From: Acidimicrobiales bacterium
GTDB taxonomy: Bacteria > Actinomycetota > Acidimicrobiia > Acidimicrobiales > Aldehydirespiratoraceae
Direction of reading: 5' to 3'
DNA length: 8,400 nt
Assembly: GCA_021604885.1 (NCBI GenBank)
Contig: BQJV01000116.1
Location: 1-8,400 of the forward strand
The notes beneath the pieces were generated by a model. It saw only the letters and a list, made by a program, of their open reading frames with translations. It was not told where the DNA came from and did no database searches. The position numbers and the translations under genes are program-made. Below, in pieces: positions 1-6,282 of this stretch. Each line of letters opens with the position of its first letter. Within the stretch, counting starts at the first letter, position 1.

Positions 1-1
1 C

Positions 2-337
2 AACGGCGTGTGGATGCGCAAGGGCGTCACGATGGTCGACCCCGACCACACGTATGTCGACGCGTCCGTCCGGCTGGACGCCGACGTGCGCCTCGCCGCC
101 GGGGTCACCCTCGCCGGCTCGACCACGGTCGGCGCCGGTACCGACGTCGGTCCCGGCTGTGATCTCGTGGACACCGCGGTCGGCGATCGGTGTGTGCTCG
201 AACACACGTCGGCGAAGCTCGCGACGATCGGCGACCATGCCCGCGTCGGCCCCTACGCGGTGCTCGAACCAGGATCCGAGATCCCGACCGCGACCGTCAC
301 AGGGCCGTTCTACACTGCGGGTCCAGACGCCCGCTGA
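2..337 (+). CDS. glmU: GlmU-like protein, C-terminal part with a shortened left-handed beta-helix (5' end outside window)
   Basis: The visible 111 codons match the linker and first coils of the GlmU C-terminal domain. They open with WMRKGVTMVDP, which fits the family's 'M..GV...DP' junction between the uridylyltransferase domain and the left-handed beta-helix. Loose hexapeptide repeats follow (VRLDAD, VRLAAG, VTLAGS, TTVGAG, TDVGPG and so on). Full GlmU makes UDP-GlcNAc in two steps: acetylation of GlcN-1-P, then uridylyl transfer. Here the chain stops just after GPYAVLEPGSEI, about where E. coli GlmU is near residue 330 of 456. The acetyltransferase residues (E. coli Lys351, His363, Tyr366, Asn377, Lys392) therefore have no counterpart. 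The family's LRPG motif reads LEPG (Glu at 266-268), which also argues against UDP-sugar binding in the helix. The stop lies 29 bases before prs, so no missing segment hides downstream. The uridylyltransferase half is presumed to lie upstream, out of view. Confidence 0.8.
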   Translation, partial: NGVWMRKGVTMVDPDHTYVDASVRLDADVRLAAGVTLAGSTTVGAGTDVGPGCDLVDTAVGDRCVLEHTSAKLATIGDHARVGPYAVLEPGSEIPTATVTGPFYTAGPDAR

Positions 338-349
338 TCCCTGCTCACC

Positions 350-355
350 TACCTT
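350..355 (+). promoter_or_regulatory. Possible -10 box (TACCTT) just upstream of prs
   Basis: TACCTT fits the TAnnnT pattern and ends 11 bases before the prs ATG, so a transcript from it would be leaderless or nearly so. No clear -35 element is present. Another TAnnnT (TACACT, 311-316) lies inside the end of glmU and is an equally weak alternative. The glmU-prs spacing also allows simple read-through. Confidence 0.22.
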
Positions 356-366
356 CCCCGGACCCC

Positions 367-1350
367 ATGCAACTGCTGAACCACAAGAAGCTCCACGTCG
401 TGGCCGGACGGGCCACCCAGGAGCTCGCCACCGACATCTGTCACGAGCTCGGTGTGCCGCTCGGGTCACCCAACATCGCGGAGTTCGCCAACGGCGAGAT
501 CCACGTGAAGTACGGCGAGTCGATCCGCGGCTCGGATGTGTTCATCATCCAGACCCACACCGCGTGGGACAACGGGTCGATCAACGACGCGATCATGGAA
601 CACGTGATCATGGTCGACGCGGCCAAGCGGGCGTCGGCCAAGCGCATCACCGTCGTCGCGCCGTTCTACGGCTACAGCCGACAGGACCGCAAGGCCTCGG
701 GTCGTGAGCCGATCACCGCCCGGTTGCTCGCCGACATCTTCACCGCGGCCGGCGCCGATCGGCTGATGTCGGTCGATCTGCACTCCGGTCAGATTCAGGG
801 CTTCTTCGACGGGCCGGTCGATCATCTGGTCGCGATGCCGGTGCTCGTCGACTATCTCGCCGACATGGGTGACGACGACCTCGTCATCGTCTCTCCCGAC
901 GCCGGTCGGATGAAGGTCGCCGAGCGCTACACCAACCTGCTCAACGCGGACCTGGCCTACGTCCACAAGCGTCGGTCCACCGAGGAGCTGAACGCGGTGG
1001 AGGCCAAGGAGATCATCGGCCATGTCGAAGGGCGCACATGTGTGCTCATCGACGACATGATCGACACCGGCGGCACGATCTGCGCGGCCGCCGACCTCTT
1101 GGCCGAGAACGGTGCCGGCAAGGTGATCGTGGCGACGACCCACGGCGTGTTCTCCGGCCCTGCGATCGACCGCCTGAAGAACGCGGCGATCGAGCGGGTG
1201 CTCGTCACCGACACCATCCCACAGGGGCCGGAGCGTCGGTTCGACAAGATGGAGGTCCTCAGCGTGGCGCCGATCATCGCCCGGGCGATCTCGGCCGTCT
1301 TCGAGGACACCTCCGTCAGCGAGATCTTCGGCGGCAATCACCTCGCCTGA
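367..1350 (+). CDS. prs: Ribose-phosphate pyrophosphokinase (PRPP synthetase)
   Basis: This cytosolic enzyme transfers pyrophosphate from ATP to ribose-5-phosphate, giving PRPP for purine, pyrimidine, NAD, histidine and tryptophan synthesis. At 327 aa it is close to the usual 310-330. Visible motifs in order are FANGEIHVKYGESIRGSDVF (40-59), the flexible catalytic loop region YGYSRQDRKASGREPIT (101-117), DLHSGQIQGFF (137-147, His139 matching the metal/ATP-site His of E. coli), SPDAG (176-180), KRR (201-203, catalytic Lys201) and the PRPP-binding loop LIDDMIDTGGTI (227-238). The C-terminal tail FEDTSVSEIF looks like other actinobacterial Prs proteins. ATG 367 is chosen because homology begins at LLNHKKLHVVAG; the open frame continues upstream to 190, but those codons overlap glmU and look unlike Prs. 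No Shine-Dalgarno site is visible. Nothing suggests loss of function. Confidence 0.97.
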   Translation: MQLLNHKKLHVVAGRATQELATDICHELGVPLGSPNIAEFANGEIHVKYGESIRGSDVFIIQTHTAWDNGSINDAIMEHVIMVDAAKRASAKRITVVAPFYGYSRQDRKASGREPITARLLADIFTAAGADRLMSVDLHSGQIQGFFDGPVDHLVAMPVLVDYLADMGDDDLVIVSPDAGRMKVAERYTNLLNADLAYVHKRRSTEELNAVEAKEIIGHVEGRTCVLIDDMIDTGGTICAAADLLAENGAGKVIVATTHGVFSGPAIDRLKNAAIERVLVTDTIPQGPERRFDKMEVLSVAPIIARAISAVFEDTSVSEIFGGNHLA

Positions 1351-1378
1351 GGCCCGTGGCGATCCCAGCGGTCCCCGA

Positions 1379-1384
1379 TAGCCT
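1379..1384 (+). promoter_or_regulatory. Candidate -10 box (TAGCCT) for rplY
   Basis: TAGCCT sits in the longest gap of the window. It is part of a 9-base string, GATAGCCTG (1377-1385), that recurs exactly at 6266-6274 ahead of the lipoprotein gene. A start of transcription 6-8 bases downstream would leave a leader of about 55 bases for rplY, beginning at the small hairpin. No good -35 hexamer is seen. Inference from pattern and position only. Confidence 0.4.
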
Positions 1385-1392
1385 GATCCGTC

Positions 1393-1406
1393 GGTCCCCT
1401 GGGACC
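1393..1406 (+). promoter_or_regulatory. Small hairpin in the prs-rplY gap
   Basis: GGTCC-CCTG-GGACC can form a 5-bp stem with a 4-base loop, followed by CCC and TTT (to 1412). It could be a weak terminator after prs. If transcription starts near 1391, it would instead be a 5'-terminal stem of the rplY leader. The T-run is only three long, so strong intrinsic termination is unlikely. A second GGTCCCC (1370-1376) could compete for the same GGGACC. Confidence 0.3.
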
Positions 1407-1431
1407 CCCTTTCGATCGCGTGCTTTTGTTC

Positions 1432-1436
1432 AGGAG
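1432..1436 (+). promoter_or_regulatory. Ribosome binding site of rplY
   Basis: AGGAG ends 10 bases before ATG 1447. It is the only clear Shine-Dalgarno match in the window, and it rules out the earlier in-frame start at 1420, which lies upstream of it. Confidence 0.8.
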
Positions 1437-1446
1437 CCGAGAAACC

Positions 1447-2133
1447 ATGTCAGACCAGCTGCTTTTGAGCGCCGAAACCGGTCGTGCCGATGGCACCCGT
1501 TCGTCGCGCCGTCTCCGTCGTGAGGGCCGCGTCCCGGCCGTCGTCTACGGACTCGACGCCGATCCGGTGAACGTGTCCATCGCGTGGCCCGACCTTCGCG
1601 CCGCGCTCACCACCGATGCCGGCGTCAACGCCATCATCACGCTGACCATCGACGGTCAGGAACAGCTCTCGATCGTGAAGGACCTCCAGCGTCACCCCGT
1701 GCGCCGCGACGTCATCCACATCGACTTCATGCGCGTCACCGCCGACCAGCAGATCGAGGCCGACGTGCCCGTCGTGCTCATCGGTGAAGCACTCGAGGTC
1801 TCCCGTGCGAACGGCATGGTCGACCAGACCCTGTACACCCTCACGGTCTCCGCGAAGCCGGCCGAGATCCCCGACGAGATCGAGGTCGACATCTCTACGA
1901 TGCAGCTCGGCGACTCGATCCACGTGAGCGATCTCCCCCTCCCGCCCGGTGTCACCACCGAGGTCGATCCGGAGGACTCCGTCGCTCATTCGATGGTCAC
2001 CCGCTCCACGCGTGAAGCCATGGCGGAAGAGGAAGCTGCTGAGGCCGAGGCCGAAGCCGCCGAAGGCGAAGAGTCCGGTGACGGCGACGACGCGGGCGAC
2101 GGCGCCGGCGGCGACGACGCCGCCGAGGACTGA
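1447..2133 (+). CDS. rplY: 50S ribosomal protein L25, TL5/CTC long form
   Basis: This protein binds 5S rRNA in the central protuberance of the large subunit. The long TL5/CTC form is also linked to general stress in Bacillus. The 228 aa divide into three parts. The L25-type 5S-binding domain covers about 1-97, with GTRSSRRLRREGRVPAVVYG (16-35) and VKDLQRHPVRRDVIHIDF (77-94). The beta-rich TL5 C-terminal domain covers about 100-186, with PAEIPDEIEVDISTMQLGDS (138-157) and LPLPPGV (163-169). The last 38 residues or so, from about 190, are a low-complexity tail of Glu, Asp, Ala and Gly. The start at ATG 1447 is set by the AGGAG site. The gene lies between prs and pth, the same order as prs-ctc-spoVC in Bacillus. 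A separate candidate promoter lies 63 bases upstream of the start codon. Confidence 0.96.
   Translation: MSDQLLLSAETGRADGTRSSRRLRREGRVPAVVYGLDADPVNVSIAWPDLRAALTTDAGVNAIITLTIDGQEQLSIVKDLQRHPVRRDVIHIDFMRVTADQQIEADVPVVLIGEALEVSRANGMVDQTLYTLTVSAKPAEIPDEIEVDISTMQLGDSIHVSDLPLPPGVTTEVDPEDSVAHSMVTRSTREAMAEEEAAEAEAEAAEGEESGDGDDAGDGAGGDDAAED
2020..2130 (+). repeat. Low-complexity acidic tail-coding segment of rplY
   Basis: The segment is built of imperfect GAG/GCC/GAA and then GGC/GAC units. It encodes a run of Glu-Ala, then Gly-Asp, from residue 192 to the end. It is compositional rather than an exact tandem array. Such tails vary in length between related L25 proteins, and slippage within it is plausible. 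Confidence 0.5.
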
Positions 2134-2153
2134 TCGACGGACGTCGGCCGCCC

Positions 2154-2768
2154 ATGGTCGGTCGTCGCAACAAAGAACACCGCGGCACTCCCGCGGACCT
2201 GCTCGTTGTCGGACTCGGCAACCCGGGCGAGGACTACGCACAGACGCGCCACAACGCAGGGGTGTGGGTCATCGAGGAACTGGTGCGCCGCCATGGCGGC
2301 AAGCTGACGCGGGGCAAGCGGGACCACGCCGCGTCCGACCAGCTCCGCGTCGGTGGGCATCGCCTCGCGGTGGCCGTGCCGAGCACCTACATGAACGAGT
2401 CGGGCCGTGCGGTCGCGCCGCTCGTGCGCCGGTTCGGCATCGAGGACCTCAGCCGCCTGGTGATCGTCCACGACGAGCTCGACCTTCCGGTCGGCCGTCT
2501 CAAGGTGAAGTTCGGCGGCGGCCTCGCCGGCAACAACGGCCTCAAGAGCGTTCGCGCCCATCTGCGCTCGGACGAGTTCAGCCGGATCCGCATCGGCGTC
2601 GGCAAGCCCCTGCCCGACACGATGAAGGGTGCCGACTATCTGCTTCGGCGCCCGGCCCGCAGCGAGCGGCCGGAGCTGGATCGCATGGTGGGCGTGGCGG
2701 CCGATGCGATCGAGTATCTGGTCGGCTCCGACATCGAAGCGACGATGAACCGCTTCAACGGCTCCTAG
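2154..2768 (+). CDS. pth: Peptidyl-tRNA hydrolase
   Basis: Pth hydrolyses the ester bond of peptidyl-tRNAs that drop off the ribosome, recycling tRNA in the cytosol. The 204 aa include about 14 extra residues before the first strand (ADLLVVG). Family motifs are clear: GLGNPGEDYAQTRHNAG (20-36) with catalytic His33 (E. coli His20) and Asn23 (E. coli Asn10); STYMNESG (77-84) with Asn81 (E. coli Asn68); VHDELDLPVG (105-114) with Asp107 (E. coli Asp93); and GGGLAGNNGLKS (121-132) with Asn128 (E. coli Asn114). One oddity is that residue 127 is Asn where the usual signature has His (GHNGL). The predicted start, ATG 2154, lies 20 bases after rplY; only a weak GGACG (2139-2143) precedes it. Co-transcription with rplY is likely. 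Confidence 0.96.
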   Translation: MVGRRNKEHRGTPADLLVVGLGNPGEDYAQTRHNAGVWVIEELVRRHGGKLTRGKRDHAASDQLRVGGHRLAVAVPSTYMNESGRAVAPLVRRFGIEDLSRLVIVHDELDLPVGRLKVKFGGGLAGNNGLKSVRAHLRSDEFSRIRIGVGKPLPDTMKGADYLLRRPARSERPELDRMVGVAADAIEYLVGSDIEATMNRFNGS

Positions 2769-2789
2769 ACCGGCCACACTCGTCGCCTG

Positions 2790-5700
2790 ATGACCCCGTC
2801 GCTCACCAATCTCCGATCCCTGCTGCCCCGTCTGGGGGAGGAACCGGCGCTGGAACGCGTCCTCGGTCGACGGGAATCGTCCCTCGCCATCCCGGACGCG
2901 GCGCGGGCGTTCGCCCTCGCCGGTCTGTCCCAGGCGGCGGAGCGGCGCCCGATGCTGGTCGCCACCGCCACCCAGAACGAGGCCGAACGCCTGGCCCACG
3001 ACATGGCTGCGCTGCTGGGCGACGACGAGGTCGCGATGTTCCCGGCCTGGGAGACGCTCCCGTTCGAGCGCGTCAGCCCTGCGGTGGAGACGATGGGCAT
3101 CCGACTCCAGACGCTCCACCGTCTGCGGGGCGGGGCGAACGCTCCGGCGGTGGTCGTCGCGAGCGCCCGCGCGCTCGTGCAGCGGCTCGATCCGGGAGCG
3201 GCGATCGAGCCGATCGGGATCGGCAGCGGCGATGTCGTCGACCCGGTCGAGTTGGTCGCCGAGCTCGTCGGGCTCGGGTATCGCCGTGAGCACCAGGTGG
3301 AGCACCGCGGCGAGGTCGCGGTGCGTGGCTCGATCGTCGATGTCTTCCCGAGCACGGCCGACGCGCCGGTGCGCATCGATCTGTGGGGCGACGAGGTCGA
3401 CCGACTCACCGAGTTCTCCGTGGGTGACCAGCGCGCGACGATCGCCGTGGCGCAGGTCGAGATCTTCCCGTGTCGGGAGCTGCGTCCGGATGACACGGCG
3501 CGGGCTCGTGCCGCGGAGCTCGTTGCCGAGGAGCCGTGGGGTCGCGAACAATGGGACCGGATCACCGACGGTCAGCTGTTCGACGGCATGGAGTCCTGGC
3601 TGCCGTGGTTGGTCGACGAGGAGGTCGTGTTGCCGGATCTCCTTCCGGCGGATGCGCTCGTCGTGCTGGTCGAGCCCCGGCGGATCCGTGATCGCGCCGC
3701 CGACATCGCGTCGGAGGAAGCCGATCTCGCGGGCTCGCTCGCGAAGACATGGGACGTGGATGCCGATGACGTGCATCGTCTCCACCTGCCGTTCGATCGT
3801 CTGCTGGCGAAAGCGGACGCTCCGGCGTGGAACGTCCTGCCGGTGTCCGACGGTCCCAACACTCCGGCCGTGGCCGCCTCCGGGTGGGAGCCGGTCGTGG
3901 GCGACATGACCTCGACGGTCTCCCAGGTCCAGGGCCTGCTGGCGAGTGGCTACACGGTCGTCGTCGCGGCGGACGGCGCCGCGAGCGCCGAACGACTCGG
4001 TGCCCTCCTGCTCGACCACGGCGTCGAACTCGCGCCGGCGACACCGACCACCGACCTCGGGGCCGGCGGCGGACACATCACGACCGTGCCGCTCGAACGG
4101 GGCGCGGTGATGCCCGACATCAAGCTGGCGGTGCTCGCCGAGACGGACCTCACCGGGCGTCGCCGCACCCACCGTCGGGCGAAGACGCGGCGTCGCGACG
4201 CCCAGAAGTTCTTCGAGGATCTCAGCGAGGGCTCGTACGTCGTCCACCAGCAGCACGGGGTCGCCCGTTTCGGTGGCATGGTCACGCGCACCATCAACGG
4301 CAGCGAGCGCGACTACCTGCTGCTCGAATACCGCGGCACCGACCGGCTGTACCTGCCGTCGGACCAGATCGAGTCCATCCGGCCCTACAGCGGTGGCGAG
4401 ACACCGACGTTGTCGAAGATGGGCGGCGCCGACTGGCACAGCGCGAAGGCGAAGGTGCGCTCCGCAGTCCAGGAGATCGCCCAGGAACTCGTGGTGCTGT
4501 ACCAGACCCGGGTCACGTCGGAGGGCCACGCGTACGCGCCCGACACGCCGTGGCAGCGCGAGCTCGAGGACGGGTTCCCGTTCCAGGAGACGCCCGATCA
4601 GCTGCACGCGATCGTCGACGTGAAGAACGACATGGAGCAGTCCTCGCCGATGGACCGGCTGGTCGTCGGTGACGTGGGTTTCGGCAAGACCGAGGTCGCG
4701 CTGCGTGCCGGGTTCAAGGCGATCCAGGACGGCAAGCAGGTGGCGGTGCTCGTGCCCACCACACTGCTCGCCCAACAGCACCACGCGACGTTCCGGGAGC
4801 GCTACGCGCCCTATCCCGTGCGCGTCGAGGTGCTGAGCCGATTCCTGACGAATGCCCAGGCCAAGGCGGTTGTCGACGGGTTGAAGGACGGTGATGTCGA
4901 CCTCGTCATCGGCACCCACCGTCTCTTGTCGCAGGACATCGCGTTCAAGAACCTGGGCCTGCTCATCGTCGATGAGGAACAGCGCTTCGGTGTCTCGCAC
5001 AAGGAACAGATCAAGCGGCTGCGCACCGACGTCGACGTCCTGACCCTCACCGCGACGCCGATCCCGCGCACGATGGAGATGTCGCTCACCGGCATCCGCG
5101 ATATGTCCGTGCTCAACACGGCGCCCGCCGATCGCCAGCCGATCCTCACGTATGTGGGGGAGTACGAGGAGCGCGCCGTCGCGGAGGCGATCAGACGCGA
5201 GCTGCTGCGCGAGGGTCAGATGTTCTTCGTGCACAACCGGGTGCGCGACATCGAGCACGTCGCCGAACGGCTCCGTGGGCTGGTCCCCGAGGCGCGGGTC
5301 GCGGTCGCCCACGGCCAGATGGACGAGGGCACGCTCGAACGCGTCGTCGTCGATTTCTGGGAGGGGGAGTTCGACGTCCTGGTGTGCACGACGATCATCG
5401 AGTCCGGCATCGACATGCCGTCGGTGAACACGCTCGTCGTCGACCGCGCCGACCTGCTCGGGCTCGGGCAGCTCCACCAGCTCCGGGGGCGGGTCGGCCG
5501 CGCCGGTCAGCGCGCCTACGCCTACCTCTTCCATCCCGACGACGTCGTCCTCAGTGAGGAGGCCTACGAGCGGCTGAAGACGATCGGTGAGGCGACCGAG
5601 CTCGGCTCCGGGTTCCGGATCGCCATGCGCGACCTCGAGATCCGTGGCGCCGGCAACCTGCTCGGCACCGGCCAGTCCGGCCACATCGCGGCGGTCGGCT

Positions 5701-6242
5701 ACGACCTCTACTGCCAGATGGTCACCGAAGCCGTCGCCGAGTTGAAGGGGGAGCGGCCCGAGGAGCCCATCGAGATCTCCATCGAAGTCCCTGGTCACGC
5801 CCATCTGCCTGACGACTACGTGACCAGGGAAGCGACGAGGTTGGAGGCGTACCGGCGGCTCGCGAATGTCGACACGGCGCAGGCACTCGAGGACGTGCGG
5901 GCCGAGTGGCTCGACCGCTTCGGCCCGATTCCGGACCCCGCCGAGGCCCTGCTCCAGGTCGGTCGGCTGCGCGTCGAGTGTGTGCGTGCCGGTGTGCGCG
6001 AGGTCACGGTCACCAAGGGACCGGGGTTCGGTGGCCCGGACTGGGTCGCCCGGGTGTCGCCGGTCGTGCTGCCGGACAGCCTGCAGGTGCGGCTCGATCG
6101 CCTCTACTCCGGGAAGGGTGCCGGCAACGCCGCGGTCTACAAGGAGGGCATCGGCGAGCTGCAGTTGCCGCTGCGCAAGAAGGGCGGGCCGGTCGTCGAA
6201 CAGCTGGTCGAGATCTTCGCCGATCTCCTGCCGGACGCCTGA
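2790..6242 (+). CDS. mfd: Transcription-repair coupling factor
   Basis: Mfd is a DNA translocase that pushes stalled RNA polymerase off damaged template strands and recruits UvrA. At 1150 aa it is full length (E. coli 1148). The UvrB-like N-terminal module spans about 30-230, with WETLPFERVSPAVETMG and RGSIVDVFP (179-187). The RNA polymerase-interacting CarD-like domain starts near YVVHQQHGVARF (483-494). The RecG-like helicase core carries Walker A GDVGFGKT (627-634), the DEEQ box (728-731), motif III TLTATPIPRTM (752-762), motif V CTTIIESGIDMP (866-877) and motif VI QLRGRVGRA (897-905). The translocation motif region follows (LKTIGEATELGSGFRIAMRD). The C-terminal TRCF domain occupies about 990-1090 and the final 60 residues complete the autoinhibitory end. 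The start at ATG 2790, 21 bases after pth, has no Shine-Dalgarno site, but homology begins right after it. No frameshift or missing motif is seen. Confidence 0.98.
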   Translation: MTPSLTNLRSLLPRLGEEPALERVLGRRESSLAIPDAARAFALAGLSQAAERRPMLVATATQNEAERLAHDMAALLGDDEVAMFPAWETLPFERVSPAVETMGIRLQTLHRLRGGANAPAVVVASARALVQRLDPGAAIEPIGIGSGDVVDPVELVAELVGLGYRREHQVEHRGEVAVRGSIVDVFPSTADAPVRIDLWGDEVDRLTEFSVGDQRATIAVAQVEIFPCRELRPDDTARARAAELVAEEPWGREQWDRITDGQLFDGMESWLPWLVDEEVVLPDLLPADALVVLVEPRRIRDRAADIASEEADLAGSLAKTWDVDADDVHRLHLPFDRLLAKADAPAWNVLPVSDGPNTPAVAASGWEPVVGDMTSTVSQVQGLLASGYTVVVAADGAASAERLGALLLDHGVELAPATPTTDLGAGGGHITTVPLERGAVMPDIKLAVLAETDLTGRRRTHRRAKTRRRDAQKFFEDLSEGSYVVHQQHGVARFGGMVTRTINGSERDYLLLEYRGTDRLYLPSDQIESIRPYSGGETPTLSKMGGADWHSAKAKVRSAVQEIAQELVVLYQTRVTSEGHAYAPDTPWQRELEDGFPFQETPDQLHAIVDVKNDMEQSSPMDRLVVGDVGFGKTEVALRAGFKAIQDGKQVAVLVPTTLLAQQHHATFRERYAPYPVRVEVLSRFLTNAQAKAVVDGLKDGDVDLVIGTHRLLSQDIAFKNLGLLIVDEEQRFGVSHKEQIKRLRTDVDVLTLTATPIPRTMEMSLTGIRDMSVLNTAPADRQPILTYVGEYEERAVAEAIRRELLREGQMFFVHNRVRDIEHVAERLRGLVPEARVAVAHGQMDEGTLERVVVDFWEGEFDVLVCTTIIESGIDMPSVNTLVVDRADLLGLGQLHQLRGRVGRAGQRAYAYLFHPDDVVLSEEAYERLKTIGEATELGSGFRIAMRDLEIRGAGNLLGTGQSGHIAAVGYDLYCQMVTEAVAELKGERPEEPIEISIEVPGHAHLPDDYVTREATRLEAYRRLANVDTAQALEDVRAEWLDRFGPIPDPAEALLQVGRLRVECVRAGVREVTVTKGPGFGGPDWVARVSPVVLPDSLQVRLDRLYSGKGAGNAAVYKEGIGELQLPLRKKGGPVVEQLVEIFADLLPDA

Positions 6243-6267
6243 CCGGAAGTTCGGGGGCGGGGCCGGA

Positions 6268-6273
6268 TAGCCT
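6268..6273 (+). promoter_or_regulatory. Candidate -10 box (TAGCCT) giving a leaderless lipoprotein mRNA
   Basis: TAGCCT lies in the 40-base gap after mfd and ends 9 bases before the GTG start at 6283. Transcription starting 6-9 bases downstream would put the 5' end at or within a few bases of the start codon. The same 9-base context, GATAGCCTG, occurs at 1377-1385. The gap holds no Shine-Dalgarno site, which fits leaderless initiation. No convincing -35 hexamer is visible. Confidence 0.5.
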
Positions 6274-6282
6274 GCACCCTCC

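Noticed and set aside
190..366. In-frame 59-codon upstream extension of prs
   Set aside because: These codons overlap the end of glmU in another frame, their Arg- and Pro-rich translation does not resemble Prs, and Prs homology starts right after ATG 367.
305..366. A frameshift hiding the rest of the GlmU acetyltransferase domain
   Set aside because: Only 29 bases separate the stop from prs, and none of the other frames before or after the stop shows hexapeptide repeats or the GHLTYLGD region. The shortening is a real absence in this sequence.
1420..1446. Earlier ATG start for rplY
   Set aside because: The AGGAG site lies between this ATG and ATG 1447, and L25 homology begins just after 1447.
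2766..2789. Possible -10 box (CACACT, 2774-2779) before mfd
   Set aside because: It lacks the first T of TAnnnT and has no -35. Read-through from pth across 21 bases is the simpler view.
1949..3289. Long + strand frame overlapping rplY, pth and mfd
   Set aside because: Its translation is dominated by Arg, Pro and Gly, the typical out-of-frame reading of high-GC genes, and it overlaps three clear genes.
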